From CAVSUR01 sp052143655 (lineage in GTDB: Bacteria; Actinomycetota; Actinomycetes; Streptosporangiales; Streptosporangiaceae): a DNA stretch of 64,000 nucleotides. The position numbers were made by a program, and so were the translations under genes. Below are positions 51,082 through 58,963 of the stretch, one piece after another. Positions within the stretch are counted from its first letter, which is position 1; every line of letters starts with the position of its first letter. The notes under the pieces were generated by a model. It did no database searches. It was not told the DNA's origin and saw only the letters and a list, made by a program, of their open reading frames with translations. Location of the stretch: the NCBI GenBank assembly GCA_052143655.1, contig JBKQSL010000149.1, positions 1-64,000 on the forward strand. Reading direction: 5' to 3'.

Positions 51082-53370
51082 ATGATCCCGCTCAGCAGGA
51101 TGTCCGGGCGGACTCGCGAGAACCCGGCACTGCCGCGGCCGACTGTGCCGCCGCCCAGGCCGCCCCGGCGGCCCCGGCCGGAGCCAGCCGAGCACAAGCC
51201 AGGCGCTGCGGCACCAGCCGGGCCAGAGCCGGACGGGCCGGAGCGGAACGGGCCGGAACCTGGCGGCGCAGAGCATGGCGGCACAGAGCATGGCGGCGCA
51301 GAGCATGGCGGCGCAGAGCTTGGCGGCGCAGAGCTTGGCGGCGCAGCGGCTGGCGGCGCAGCGGTCGGCGGGCCGGAGCCCGGCGGGCCGGAGCCCGGCG
51401 AGCCGGGCCAGTCCGGGCGGCGGCCCCGCTCCTGGCTGCGCCGGCTGGCCAGCGCCATCCTGGCTGTGCTGCGCTGGCCGGTGGCGGCAGGGCGCCGGAT
51501 CGCGCGGCTGCGGCCCGGCGGATCCTGGCTGCTGCGCCCGCTGCGCCCGCTGCGGCGGCTGCCCTTGTCGCCGCAGCCGCGGCTGCCCAGGCTGCGGCCG
51601 GGCCGACTGCGGCCGGGCCGACTGCGGCTGCGCCGGCTGCGGGCGGACTGGGACGGCGACGGGGCCGGGACAGGCGGGGCCACAGGCCGGAAGCGGCTGG
51701 GCCGGGGGCGGCTGGGCCGGGGGCGGCTGCGCCGGGGGCGGCTGCGCCGGCTGCGGATAGGCCAGCCCGGCCGGCTGCGGCCGGCCACGCTGGCCGCAGC
51801 CGCCGCCTGGCTGGTGACGGGTCTTGCGCTGTTCACCTGCTACCTGCACGTCTCCCGGACGCTGCCGGTGAACTCCGACGGCGCCGCCAACGCGCTGCAG
51901 GCCTGGGACATGCTGCACGGGAACCCGCTGCTGCGCGGCTGGCAGCTGTCGGACGTGTCGTTTTACACCACTGAGCTGCCGCAGTACATGCTCATCGAGG
52001 TGCTGCGCGGGCTCACCCCGGACGTGGTGCACGTGGCCGCGGCCATGACGTACACGCTGGTGGCGCTGCTGGCCGCCGCGCTCGCCAAGGGCCAGGCGAC
52101 CGGCCGGGCCGCAGCCGCCCGGATGCTGATCACCGCCGGGATCATGCTCGCGCCGCAGCCGGGAATCGCGAGCTACGTGCTGCTGCTCTCGCCCGACCAC
52201 GTGGGCAGCTGCGTGCCCGTGCTGACGGCACTGCTGCTGCTGGACCGGGCCCGGCGCCGCTGGTACGCGCCCGCCGCCGTCGGCATCATCCTGGCCTGGG
52301 CGCTGATCGCCGACAACATCGTGATGATCACCGGCATCGTCCCGCTGATCGCGGTCGCGCTCTGGCGTGCCTACCAGCGCAGCTTCGCCGGCCGGCCGCG
52401 TCCGGCCACCGGCTGGTTCGAGCTCTGGCTCGCCACCTGCGCGCTGCTGGCGGTCTGGGCCGGCACCCGCGCGCAGGCCGACCTGCGGTCCGCTGGCGGC
52501 TTCGCCGTGTGGCCGGTCGGGCACGTGCTCGCGGTGTTCAGCCAGCTGCCGCACAACCTCATGCTCACGATCCAGGGCCTGCTGCTGCTGTTCGGCGCGG
52601 ACTTCTTCGGGCAGACCCTCGGGATCAGCTCCGGGCTGACGATCCTGCATCTGGCTGGCCTGGGCCTGGCGGCGTGGGGCTTCGCCGCGGCCGTGCGCCG
52701 CTTCCCTCGCGCCGACCTGGTCAGCCAGGTACTGGCGGTGGCGGTCGCGGCCAGCCTGGCCGGCTACCTGTTCGGCCAGCGGGCGATCGACCCGCAGAGC
52801 ACCAGGGAGTTCGCGGCCGTGCTGCCGCTCGGCGCGGTGCTGGCCGGCCGGCTGCTCGGGTCCCGGCTGCAGCGCGCCCGGCTGCTGCCGGCCCTGGGGC
52901 TGATCGCCATCGCCTACGGGGCAAGCATGGGCCGGGCCGTGGCACAGCCGTCGGTGCCGCCCGCCAACGAGCAGCTGGCCGGCTGGCTCGCCGCGCATCA
53001 CCTGGACCACGGCCTCGCCGGGTACTGGGTGGCGAACAGCGTGACGCTGGATACCGGCGGCGCGATCACGCTGCGGCCAGTGGTGGCGCTGGGCCATGCG
53101 ATGTCCCGCAGCACCTGGGAAGCTGACGCCCGCTGGTTCCGGCCCGGCGCGCCTGCCGCCAGCTTCGTCGTGCTGACGCCGCCCGGCCCGGCCGTGCCGC
53201 CGTACCCGTGGATCACCAGCGTGCGCGCCGCCTTCGGGCAGCCAGCCAGGATTTACTACACCGGCAGCTACACGATCCTGGTGTGGGACAAGAATCTCCT
53301 GCCCGAGCTGACACCGCCGCCGGATTCGACGGCGTCCGATTCCAGTGCCGGGACATCCAGTGCTCCCTAG
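51082..53370 (+). CDS. Polytopic membrane protein with repeat-rich N-terminus (possible glycosyltransferase)
   Basis: Up to 762 residues. The first about 230 are low-complexity: Pro/Arg/Glu, then repeated GGAEH/GGAEL pentapeptides (DNA 51262-51370), then Leu/Arg repeats. From about residue 235 there are some ten transmembrane helices beginning 'LVTGLALFTCYLHVSRTLPVNSDGAANALQAWDMLHGNPLL'. The acidic-residue-containing first loop and overall layout resemble GT-C membrane glycosyltransferases, but no firm family is recognised. ATG 51082 has no clear ribosome site; the true start may be further in. 47 bp before the FKBP gene. Confidence 0.55.
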   Translation: MIPLSRMSGRTRENPALPRPTVPPPRPPRRPRPEPAEHKPGAAAPAGPEPDGPERNGPEPGGAEHGGTEHGGAEHGGAELGGAELGGAAAGGAAVGGPEPGGPEPGEPGQSGRRPRSWLRRLASAILAVLRWPVAAGRRIARLRPGGSWLLRPLRPLRRLPLSPQPRLPRLRPGRLRPGRLRLRRLRADWDGDGAGTGGATGRKRLGRGRLGRGRLRRGRLRRLRIGQPGRLRPATLAAAAAWLVTGLALFTCYLHVSRTLPVNSDGAANALQAWDMLHGNPLLRGWQLSDVSFYTTELPQYMLIEVLRGLTPDVVHVAAAMTYTLVALLAAALAKGQATGRAAAARMLITAGIMLAPQPGIASYVLLLSPDHVGSCVPVLTALLLLDRARRRWYAPAAVGIILAWALIADNIVMITGIVPLIAVALWRAYQRSFAGRPRPATGWFELWLATCALLAVWAGTRAQADLRSAGGFAVWPVGHVLAVFSQLPHNLMLTIQGLLLLFGADFFGQTLGISSGLTILHLAGLGLAAWGFAAAVRRFPRADLVSQVLAVAVAASLAGYLFGQRAIDPQSTREFAAVLPLGAVLAGRLLGSRLQRARLLPALGLIAIAYGASMGRAVAQPSVPPANEQLAGWLAAHHLDHGLAGYWVANSVTLDTGGAITLRPVVALGHAMSRSTWEADARWFRPGAPAASFVVLTPPGPAVPPYPWITSVRAAFGQPARIYYTGSYTILVWDKNLLPELTPPPDSTASDSSAGTSSAP

Positions 53371-53416
53371 CCGCTAGGCTGGCTGCGCTCACTGAACCCG
53401 ACATCTGAGGACTGGG

Positions 53417-54379
53417 ATGCGACGCATTGCCGCTGCTCTAACCGTTCCGCTGGTCGCCGTGGGCGTGCTGGCCGGTTGCGGCAGCTCCTCCGGGTCCGGC
53501 GGCGACGCCAACGGCGCGGTCAGCGTCTCCGGCAAGTTCGGCCAGCCGCCGACGGTAACCATCCCGGCGCAAAAGGCCAATAGCAGTCTGACAATCAAGA
53601 CGGCGATCCACGGCCGCGGGCAGACGCTCGGCACCGGGGATGCGCTGCTCGGCAACTTCGCCATCTACCTGTGGCGCGGTACCACCCACAAGCTGCTGGA
53701 CTCGACCTTCAAGACCGGGCCCCAGGTGCTGCCCGGACAGCTCAGCCTCACCGGCTTGGCCAAGGCGCTGCAGGGACAGAAGATGGGCAGCCGGGTGCTC
53801 GCGGTGCTGCCGCCGAAGTACGGCTACGGCACCCAGGGCAATACCAATATCGGCATCCGGCCGACTGACACCACCGTCTGGGTAGTGGACCTGATCCGCG
53901 CGTTCAAGCCCGCCGCCTCGGCATCGGGCACGGCCGTCTCCAACGGCGGCGGCAGCCTGCCGCAGGTCACAGCCCGCAATGGCACCGCCCCGGTGATCAA
54001 GATTCCCGCGGTCAAGCCGCCGGCCAGCCTGGTCACCAAGACCCTCATCAAGGGCTCCGGCACCACTGAAGCGGCCAACGGTGACACGATCGTCGCCCAG
54101 GTGGTCGGGATGAACTGGCGGACCAAGAAGGCTTTCTACAGCACCTGGCCGACCTCGGCCAGCTCGGCCTCAGCGCCGTTCAGCTTCCAGCTCGGCGGCT
54201 CGGTCATCGCGGGCTGGAATGACGGCTTGCGCGGCGTGACAGCGGGCAGCCGGGTCCTGCTGGTGGTGCCGCCCAAGGACGGGTACGGGTCCAAGGGCAA
54301 CGTGTCAGCGGGGATCAAGGGCACGGACACGCTGGTATTCGTGGTCGACGTGCTGGACGTGGTGCCGCCCGCGAGCTGA
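53417..54379 (+). CDS. Tandem FKBP-type peptidyl-prolyl isomerase, lipoprotein
   Basis: 320 residues. Lipobox LAGC (Cys21), then two FKBP domains (about 70-165 and 215-318). Each has the 'G-S-R-V-L-x-V-x-P-P-K' strand and YG: 'MGSRVLAVLPPKYGYG' and 'AGSRVLLVVPPKDGYG'. They catalyse cis-trans proline isomerisation on proteins outside the membrane. FKBP genes close to pafA and pafBC are usual in actinomycetes, which marks this as backbone. Several active-site aromatics differ between the repeats. Confidence 0.88.
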   Translation: MRRIAAALTVPLVAVGVLAGCGSSSGSGGDANGAVSVSGKFGQPPTVTIPAQKANSSLTIKTAIHGRGQTLGTGDALLGNFAIYLWRGTTHKLLDSTFKTGPQVLPGQLSLTGLAKALQGQKMGSRVLAVLPPKYGYGTQGNTNIGIRPTDTTVWVVDLIRAFKPAASASGTAVSNGGGSLPQVTARNGTAPVIKIPAVKPPASLVTKTLIKGSGTTEAANGDTIVAQVVGMNWRTKKAFYSTWPTSASSASAPFSFQLGGSVIAGWNDGLRGVTAGSRVLLVVPPKDGYGSKGNVSAGIKGTDTLVFVVDVLDVVPPAS

Positions 54380-54432
54380 GCCGGCCCGCTGCCCCGGCCG
54401 GGCGGATGGCACGGCCGACCGGGGCATGGGTG

Positions 54433-54864
54433 CTAGCCGCCAGACCGGCCGGTCAGCGCGTCGACGGTCAGGCCTACGCCGATGCCGAGCATCCACACGT
54501 CCTTGGCAATGGGCACGCCCTGCTTGGCCGGCCGGATGCTGCCCGCGCGGCGCATCCCCGGCGTCTTCAGGTACAGGCCGAGCAGGCCGCCGGAGAACGC
54601 GGTCAGGGCCGGCCCGGCCACCCAGTCCGGGACGATGGGGGCGAGCAGCGCCGAGCCGAGCGCGATCTCGGTGATCGACAGCAGCCGGGTGAAGTCGGCC
54701 GGCTTCATCTTGGCCAGGAACGGATAGGTCCCGGCGGCGAATCCGTGCAGCCGGGCGGCGGTCTCCTCGTCGGCCGACCACTTGTCCAGCCCTGAGTTGA
54801 GGATGAAGGCTCCGGTCACCACCCGGCCCGGCAGCTGCCGGGCGTGCTTCCTGATGCTGGGCAT
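54433..54864 (-). CDS. DoxX-like membrane protein
   Basis: 143 residues with about four transmembrane segments. 'GRVVTGAFILNSGLDKW', 'FLAKMKPADFTRLLSITEIALGSALLAPIVPDWVAG' and the C-terminal 'VWMLGIGVGLTVDAL' fit the DoxX/DUF4267-like family. Some DoxX proteins take part in redox balance; the role here is unknown. Convergent with the FKBP gene. Confidence 0.7.
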   Translation of the reverse strand: MPSIRKHARQLPGRVVTGAFILNSGLDKWSADEETAARLHGFAAGTYPFLAKMKPADFTRLLSITEIALGSALLAPIVPDWVAGPALTAFSGGLLGLYLKTPGMRRAGSIRPAKQGVPIAKDVWMLGIGVGLTVDALTGRSGG

Positions 54865-55074
54865 ATCTCAGTTCTCCCGTCTGCGCAGGCTTGCGCGCCT
54901 TAGGGCCACCCCGCGCCTCCCCGGCCCAGGGCGTGATCTTCCCACGAGGGATCAGGCCATCCGGCGCCGGCCTGATTGCCGTTCCGGAGCGGGGCATGAT
55001 CCGGCCCCGGCAGGCTGGTGGGCCGCCGGGGCCGGGGATGGTCGTGCCGTGCTGGTAGTCAGTCGGCTGGCGGG

Positions 55075-56352
55075 TTAGAAGGCTCCGGTGCCGTCGGGCG
55101 TGCCGAGGCCGGTGGGGGCGTCGTAGCCCTTCTTGGCCACGCACAGGTAGCTGCGGCCGCAGGCTGGGCCCGGCGGGGAGAACCAGGCGTTGTTGCCGGT
55201 CCGGATGTCGTACAGGGCGCTGCGGCGGGCGTAGGGGTAGCCGGGGCTGATGCTGGCCGCGTTGCCGGCCAGCCCGTAGACCCCGGCGATCAGCGGCGCG
55301 GAGACGCTGGTGCCGCCGACGGTGATCCACCCGCCCCAGTACTTGTTCCAGATCGGGACGTTCCAGGCCACCGCGGACACGTCCGCGACCGTGCGGCCGG
55401 GGCACGCGTAGTTGCGCACCGTCTTCTGCCAGGCGGGCTTGGGCACGTAGGCCGAGCAGCCGCTGCTGCCCGCGCCCGCGTAGTTGTTCCAGGTCCGCTC
55501 GGTCCAGCCGCGCTGATTGTGCGCCCGGGCCAGTTCGGTGCCGCCGACGGCGGTCACCGACGCCAGGTCGGCCGGGAAGTTGGCCGCGGTATACCCGTAG
55601 TCACCGGCTGACACCACGATCGTGTGCCCCGGATGGTCGTAGGACCGGCTGAACTTCAGCGCGAGCCCGTCCTCCCGCGCGCCGTAGCTGTTGCTGATCA
55701 CCTGCGCGCCGAGCCGGGCCGCCGCGTTCTCCGACTCGGCCATCGACTTGAAGCTGGGGTCGGTCGCCTCGGCGACGATGATCTTGCAGTGCGGGCAGGC
55801 GGCCGAGATCATCGACACGTCCAGCGTGGCTTCGAGGTCCCATCCGCTGCCGGCCCCGGATTGCGGCAGCGGGGAGGCCTTGCCGTGCTGGTTGACGATC
55901 CGCAGGCAGCCGCTCCCGATCGTGCACGGCGGCAGCCCGTAGAACGCCCGGTAATGGGCCAGGTACTGGGCTAGGTGCGGGGTCCGGTAGGCGATCGACA
56001 CCGCCACGGTCTGGTGCGACTGGCGGCTGACCGGCAGCCGGTAGGCCGCCTCCAGCCCCTTCGCGCCGATACCCTCCGGGTGCGTGACCTTGCCTGTGTG
56101 GCCCTCGTCGATCGCCCGGTTCACCGTGTACTGCGGCCGGTAGAGCACGAAGCAGCGGGCATCATCCCGCTTCGGCGCCGGGCAGGCCGGTTTCAGGCCG
56201 CCGGCCTGGGTGCTGGCCGCGTGCGTGCTCGCGGCGTGCGGGCCGGCCGTATGCGTGCTGGCCGCCCCAGCCGTGGCGACCGGGCCGAGCGCGGGCATGG
56301 CCAGCAGGCCGGCCGTGACCGCCAGGCCGGTGATGGCTGCGCGGAAAGACAT
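55075..56352 (-). CDS. Secreted S53 (sedolisin-like) serine-carboxyl peptidase
   Basis: 425 residues with a signal peptide (cleavage near 'ATAGAAS'). The catalytic set appears complete: Glu and Asp in 'GWDLEATLDVSM', oxyanion Asp in 'VVSAGDYGY', and nucleophile Ser in 'VGGTSVSAPLIAG'; the C-terminal calcium-site region 'PTGLGTPDGTG' is present. Unlike classic sedolisins with propeptides near 200 residues, only about 100 residues precede the catalytic core. Sedolisins act at acidic pH outside the cell. Last of three minus-strand secreted-protein genes, 23 bp after the upstream one with GGGAG before its ATG. Confidence 0.88.
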   Translation of the reverse strand: MSFRAAITGLAVTAGLLAMPALGPVATAGAASTHTAGPHAASTHAASTQAGGLKPACPAPKRDDARCFVLYRPQYTVNRAIDEGHTGKVTHPEGIGAKGLEAAYRLPVSRQSHQTVAVSIAYRTPHLAQYLAHYRAFYGLPPCTIGSGCLRIVNQHGKASPLPQSGAGSGWDLEATLDVSMISAACPHCKIIVAEATDPSFKSMAESENAAARLGAQVISNSYGAREDGLALKFSRSYDHPGHTIVVSAGDYGYTAANFPADLASVTAVGGTELARAHNQRGWTERTWNNYAGAGSSGCSAYVPKPAWQKTVRNYACPGRTVADVSAVAWNVPIWNKYWGGWITVGGTSVSAPLIAGVYGLAGNAASISPGYPYARRSALYDIRTGNNAWFSPPGPACGRSYLCVAKKGYDAPTGLGTPDGTGAF

Positions 56353-56375
56353 GATGCGTGCTCCCTTTCGCTGGC

Positions 56376-58646
56376 TCACGAGCGGACGCCGTAGGCGCTC
56401 AGGATGGTCTCGGTGATCGAGCCGCCGGCCGAGTCGGCGGCGTGCACCCGCAGGGTGACCAGCGAGCCGGGCGGCGCGGTGAAGCCGATGCGGAACTGGC
56501 CGCCGCCCGCGGCGGTCACCGTGGCCGCCTTCCAGGTGCGCCCGCCGTCGAAGGACACCAGGGCTGACGCCCCGGTGATCGAGGCCGAGCCGCCGAGCTG
56601 GATATGCCCCGCACTGAGGCCGATCTGCTGGCGGCCTGGCGCGGTGGTGCCGTTGAGGGCGAGTCCCTGAACCTGGTCGTACAGCGTCATCATCGGCTGC
56701 ACCGCGCAGCGCGACTGCAGCCGTCCGGTGGCGGAGTAGCCGCAGAACCAGGACGGCGGCACGTGCGCGCCGGGCTGCCGTCGCGTCCGCCAGGTCCACA
56801 CGGTGTCGCTGGCCGGCGACAGCCGGACCGGACCGCCGACCCGGGCCGTGGCCAGGGCGAACCGGATCCGCGACGGGCTGGCGCTGAGCCTGGCCGGCTT
56901 GATGCCGACGCCGCTGAACGGGTTGCCGTGTGCGATCTGCTTGCCGTTCTGGTCAATGGCATAGCTGCCGGTCAGCTTGGTCCGGAACCCGTAGTAGGCC
57001 GAGCCGGTGTGCCCGGGCTGGTTGTCGCTGAAGGGGCTGGGGCTGACCCATAGCGTGTTGCCGGACCGGAACGCCGACGGATACGCCGGGAAGTCGCTCG
57101 CGGCGGCACCGTGCAGCAGCTGCACATCCGGCTGCGGGTGCAGCGGGTACTTGTTCCACTGCTGGGTCAGCTGGCCGCCGGCCGGCAGCGTGCGGAAGCT
57201 GTCGATGTACCAGCCGGCGAAGGAGTTGATGTTCTGGACGTAGGAGTCCTGCCAGATCATCGACGGACCGGCCGTCAGGTACTGGGTGACGGTCCCGGGC
57301 AGGGGCACCGACGGGACCAGGGTGAAGGTGCCCGCCGAGTCCCACTGGGCCAGCGTGGCGCCCGAGGTGAGCAGCCCCCCGGTCGACCGCACGTCCTTGT
57401 AATAGCGCTCGCTGACCGTCGCCAGGCTGCCCTGCGGCGCCGCGAAATTCTGCGGCGGGATGATCCCCGCCGGTCCCGGGAAGTCGAGGTTGTAGAAGTA
57501 CGGCTCGGCCGCGTGCGCCGGGGAGGCCAGCTGCGCGGTGGTGTAGGTCTGGAGCGTGCCCACCGATGGCCGCGTGGTCGTCGGGTTGATCCACAGCGAT
57601 CCGCCGCTGTCGAAGAAACCCCAGCTGGACTGCGTGCCGTGCAGGCCGCCGCGAACGAGGGTGATGCCGTCCATCAGCGGGCTGGTCGGCAGCGCCGTGG
57701 CGATTGTGATCTTGCTGCTGGCGGCGGTCTCGGCCAGGTGCGCCCGCCGGCGGCTCTTGCTGACGGTGAACTGGGGCAGCACGACCAGCCGCTCGGCGAA
57801 GCTGCGGGCGGAGAAGTTCACGAAATCCCCGATGGCCCAGTACGGGCCGGGCGGCACCGCGAACTTGGCGACGCCCTGATAGAAGAAGCCGGTGCTCTCG
57901 ATGGGGTCGCCGAACCGCTGCCAGTTGGCGGCGTTCATGACCACGACCATGTCGCCGTTGTCGGGACGGCCACGGCGGTCCGTGCCGGTCACGGTCAGCG
58001 CGCGCAGCCGGAACCCGGCCCGGGCCGGCGCCTGCCGGGCCGGAGCTGGCAGGCCGGGCGCCCCGGCCAGGCCGAGGCTGAGGCTGCGGGCGAACAGCCC
58101 GTCGGTGCCGTACCGGGCGCGCGCGTGGTCGGCGCGGAACTGGCGTTCCAGCGCGGCGCCGAACCGGCGGGCCGACGCCGCGGTCAGGTAGCCCGAGGCG
58201 GTGCCGGCGCCGGACCGGGTGACGATCACCCCGGGCAGCGCGGGCCGGCGGCCGGAGAACGTCATCCGCACCGGCAGCCGCTTGCCCGACTCGGCCCGGC
58301 GCAGCGCGGCCAGGCTGAACAGGTCGGGGTTCAGCCCGCGGCCCAGGTAGGGCAGCGCGTCGGCCGGGATGTAGTCGGCCCGGCTGCCCTGGCGCAGCAC
58401 CAGGACGCCCGCGCTGCCGCGGACCGGGAGCAGCGACACCTCCCGGCTGCCGCGGGCAGTGCTGCGTGCCACCAGCCGGTCGCCGCCCAGTAGCAGCAGC
58501 TGGGCCGGGCGCGCGGCCGCGGCCGAAGCCGCGGCCGCCGGGGCAGCTGGTATGGCGGGCGCGGCGGCGGCCGGGATCGCCGCGCCGAGCAGGGCGGCCG
58601 CGGCGGCCGCCGCCGTGACGGCAGCGCCGAGTCGTGAGGTCAGCAT
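56376..58646 (-). CDS. Secreted protein with S8-peptidase flanking domains but no protease domain (paralogue 1)
   Basis: 756 residues from ATG 58646, with a long Ala-rich signal peptide. The N-terminal part ('LLLLGGDRLVA', 'YIPADALPYLGRGLNPDLFSLAALRR', 'SGYLTAASARRFGAALERQ') resembles the propeptide region of large actinobacterial S8 proteases. The C-terminal part ('ASALVSFDGGRTWKAATV', 'LVTLRVHAADSAGGSITETILSAYGVR') resembles their C-terminal beta domains. The subtilisin Asp, His and Ser motifs are absent. A central 'DNGDMVVVMNAANWQRFGDP' and 'KYPLHPQPDVQLLHG' are shared with paralogue 2. Function unknown; possibly a binding or inhibitory scaffold. Confidence 0.7.
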   Translation of the reverse strand: MLTSRLGAAVTAAAAAAALLGAAIPAAAAPAIPAAPAAAASAAAARPAQLLLLGGDRLVARSTARGSREVSLLPVRGSAGVLVLRQGSRADYIPADALPYLGRGLNPDLFSLAALRRAESGKRLPVRMTFSGRRPALPGVIVTRSGAGTASGYLTAASARRFGAALERQFRADHARARYGTDGLFARSLSLGLAGAPGLPAPARQAPARAGFRLRALTVTGTDRRGRPDNGDMVVVMNAANWQRFGDPIESTGFFYQGVAKFAVPPGPYWAIGDFVNFSARSFAERLVVLPQFTVSKSRRRAHLAETAASSKITIATALPTSPLMDGITLVRGGLHGTQSSWGFFDSGGSLWINPTTTRPSVGTLQTYTTAQLASPAHAAEPYFYNLDFPGPAGIIPPQNFAAPQGSLATVSERYYKDVRSTGGLLTSGATLAQWDSAGTFTLVPSVPLPGTVTQYLTAGPSMIWQDSYVQNINSFAGWYIDSFRTLPAGGQLTQQWNKYPLHPQPDVQLLHGAAASDFPAYPSAFRSGNTLWVSPSPFSDNQPGHTGSAYYGFRTKLTGSYAIDQNGKQIAHGNPFSGVGIKPARLSASPSRIRFALATARVGGPVRLSPASDTVWTWRTRRQPGAHVPPSWFCGYSATGRLQSRCAVQPMMTLYDQVQGLALNGTTAPGRQQIGLSAGHIQLGGSASITGASALVSFDGGRTWKAATVTAAGGGQFRIGFTAPPGSLVTLRVHAADSAGGSITETILSAYGVRS

Positions 58647-58963
58647 GGGTACTGGTCTGAAGTGACGAGGCACTCGATCTCCTGAGGGGGCAGGGGTACG
58701 CAATCCTGAGCGGGGCTGCCTCCCGCCTGCTGGCGGAAGGAAGCTCGAGACCTCGGTGGCCGCTCGCCGGGACCGGCGCGGAAAACGGCCGCCGTAACTA
58801 TCCCGAAAGACGCCGATAGCGGCAAATCTGTTGCTTACCCGTAGCGACTTTTTGGCAGAAGAGATAACGATTAGGACACCAATCCCGAATGGTGCAGGTC
58901 ACCGGCGCGGGCCGGTTGATGCCGGGTTGACTGTGACGACGGACCGTCCCGTGCTCGTTCCCG
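58647..58963. promoter_or_regulatory. 317-bp spacer holding the probable promoter of paralogue 1
   Basis: The segment around 58795-58890 is clearly less GC-rich than its surroundings (for example AGAAGAGATAACGATTAGGACACC), as expected for a promoter or upstream regulatory region of the minus-strand gene at 58646. No exact -10/-35 pair can be assigned and no gene is seen. Confidence 0.4.
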
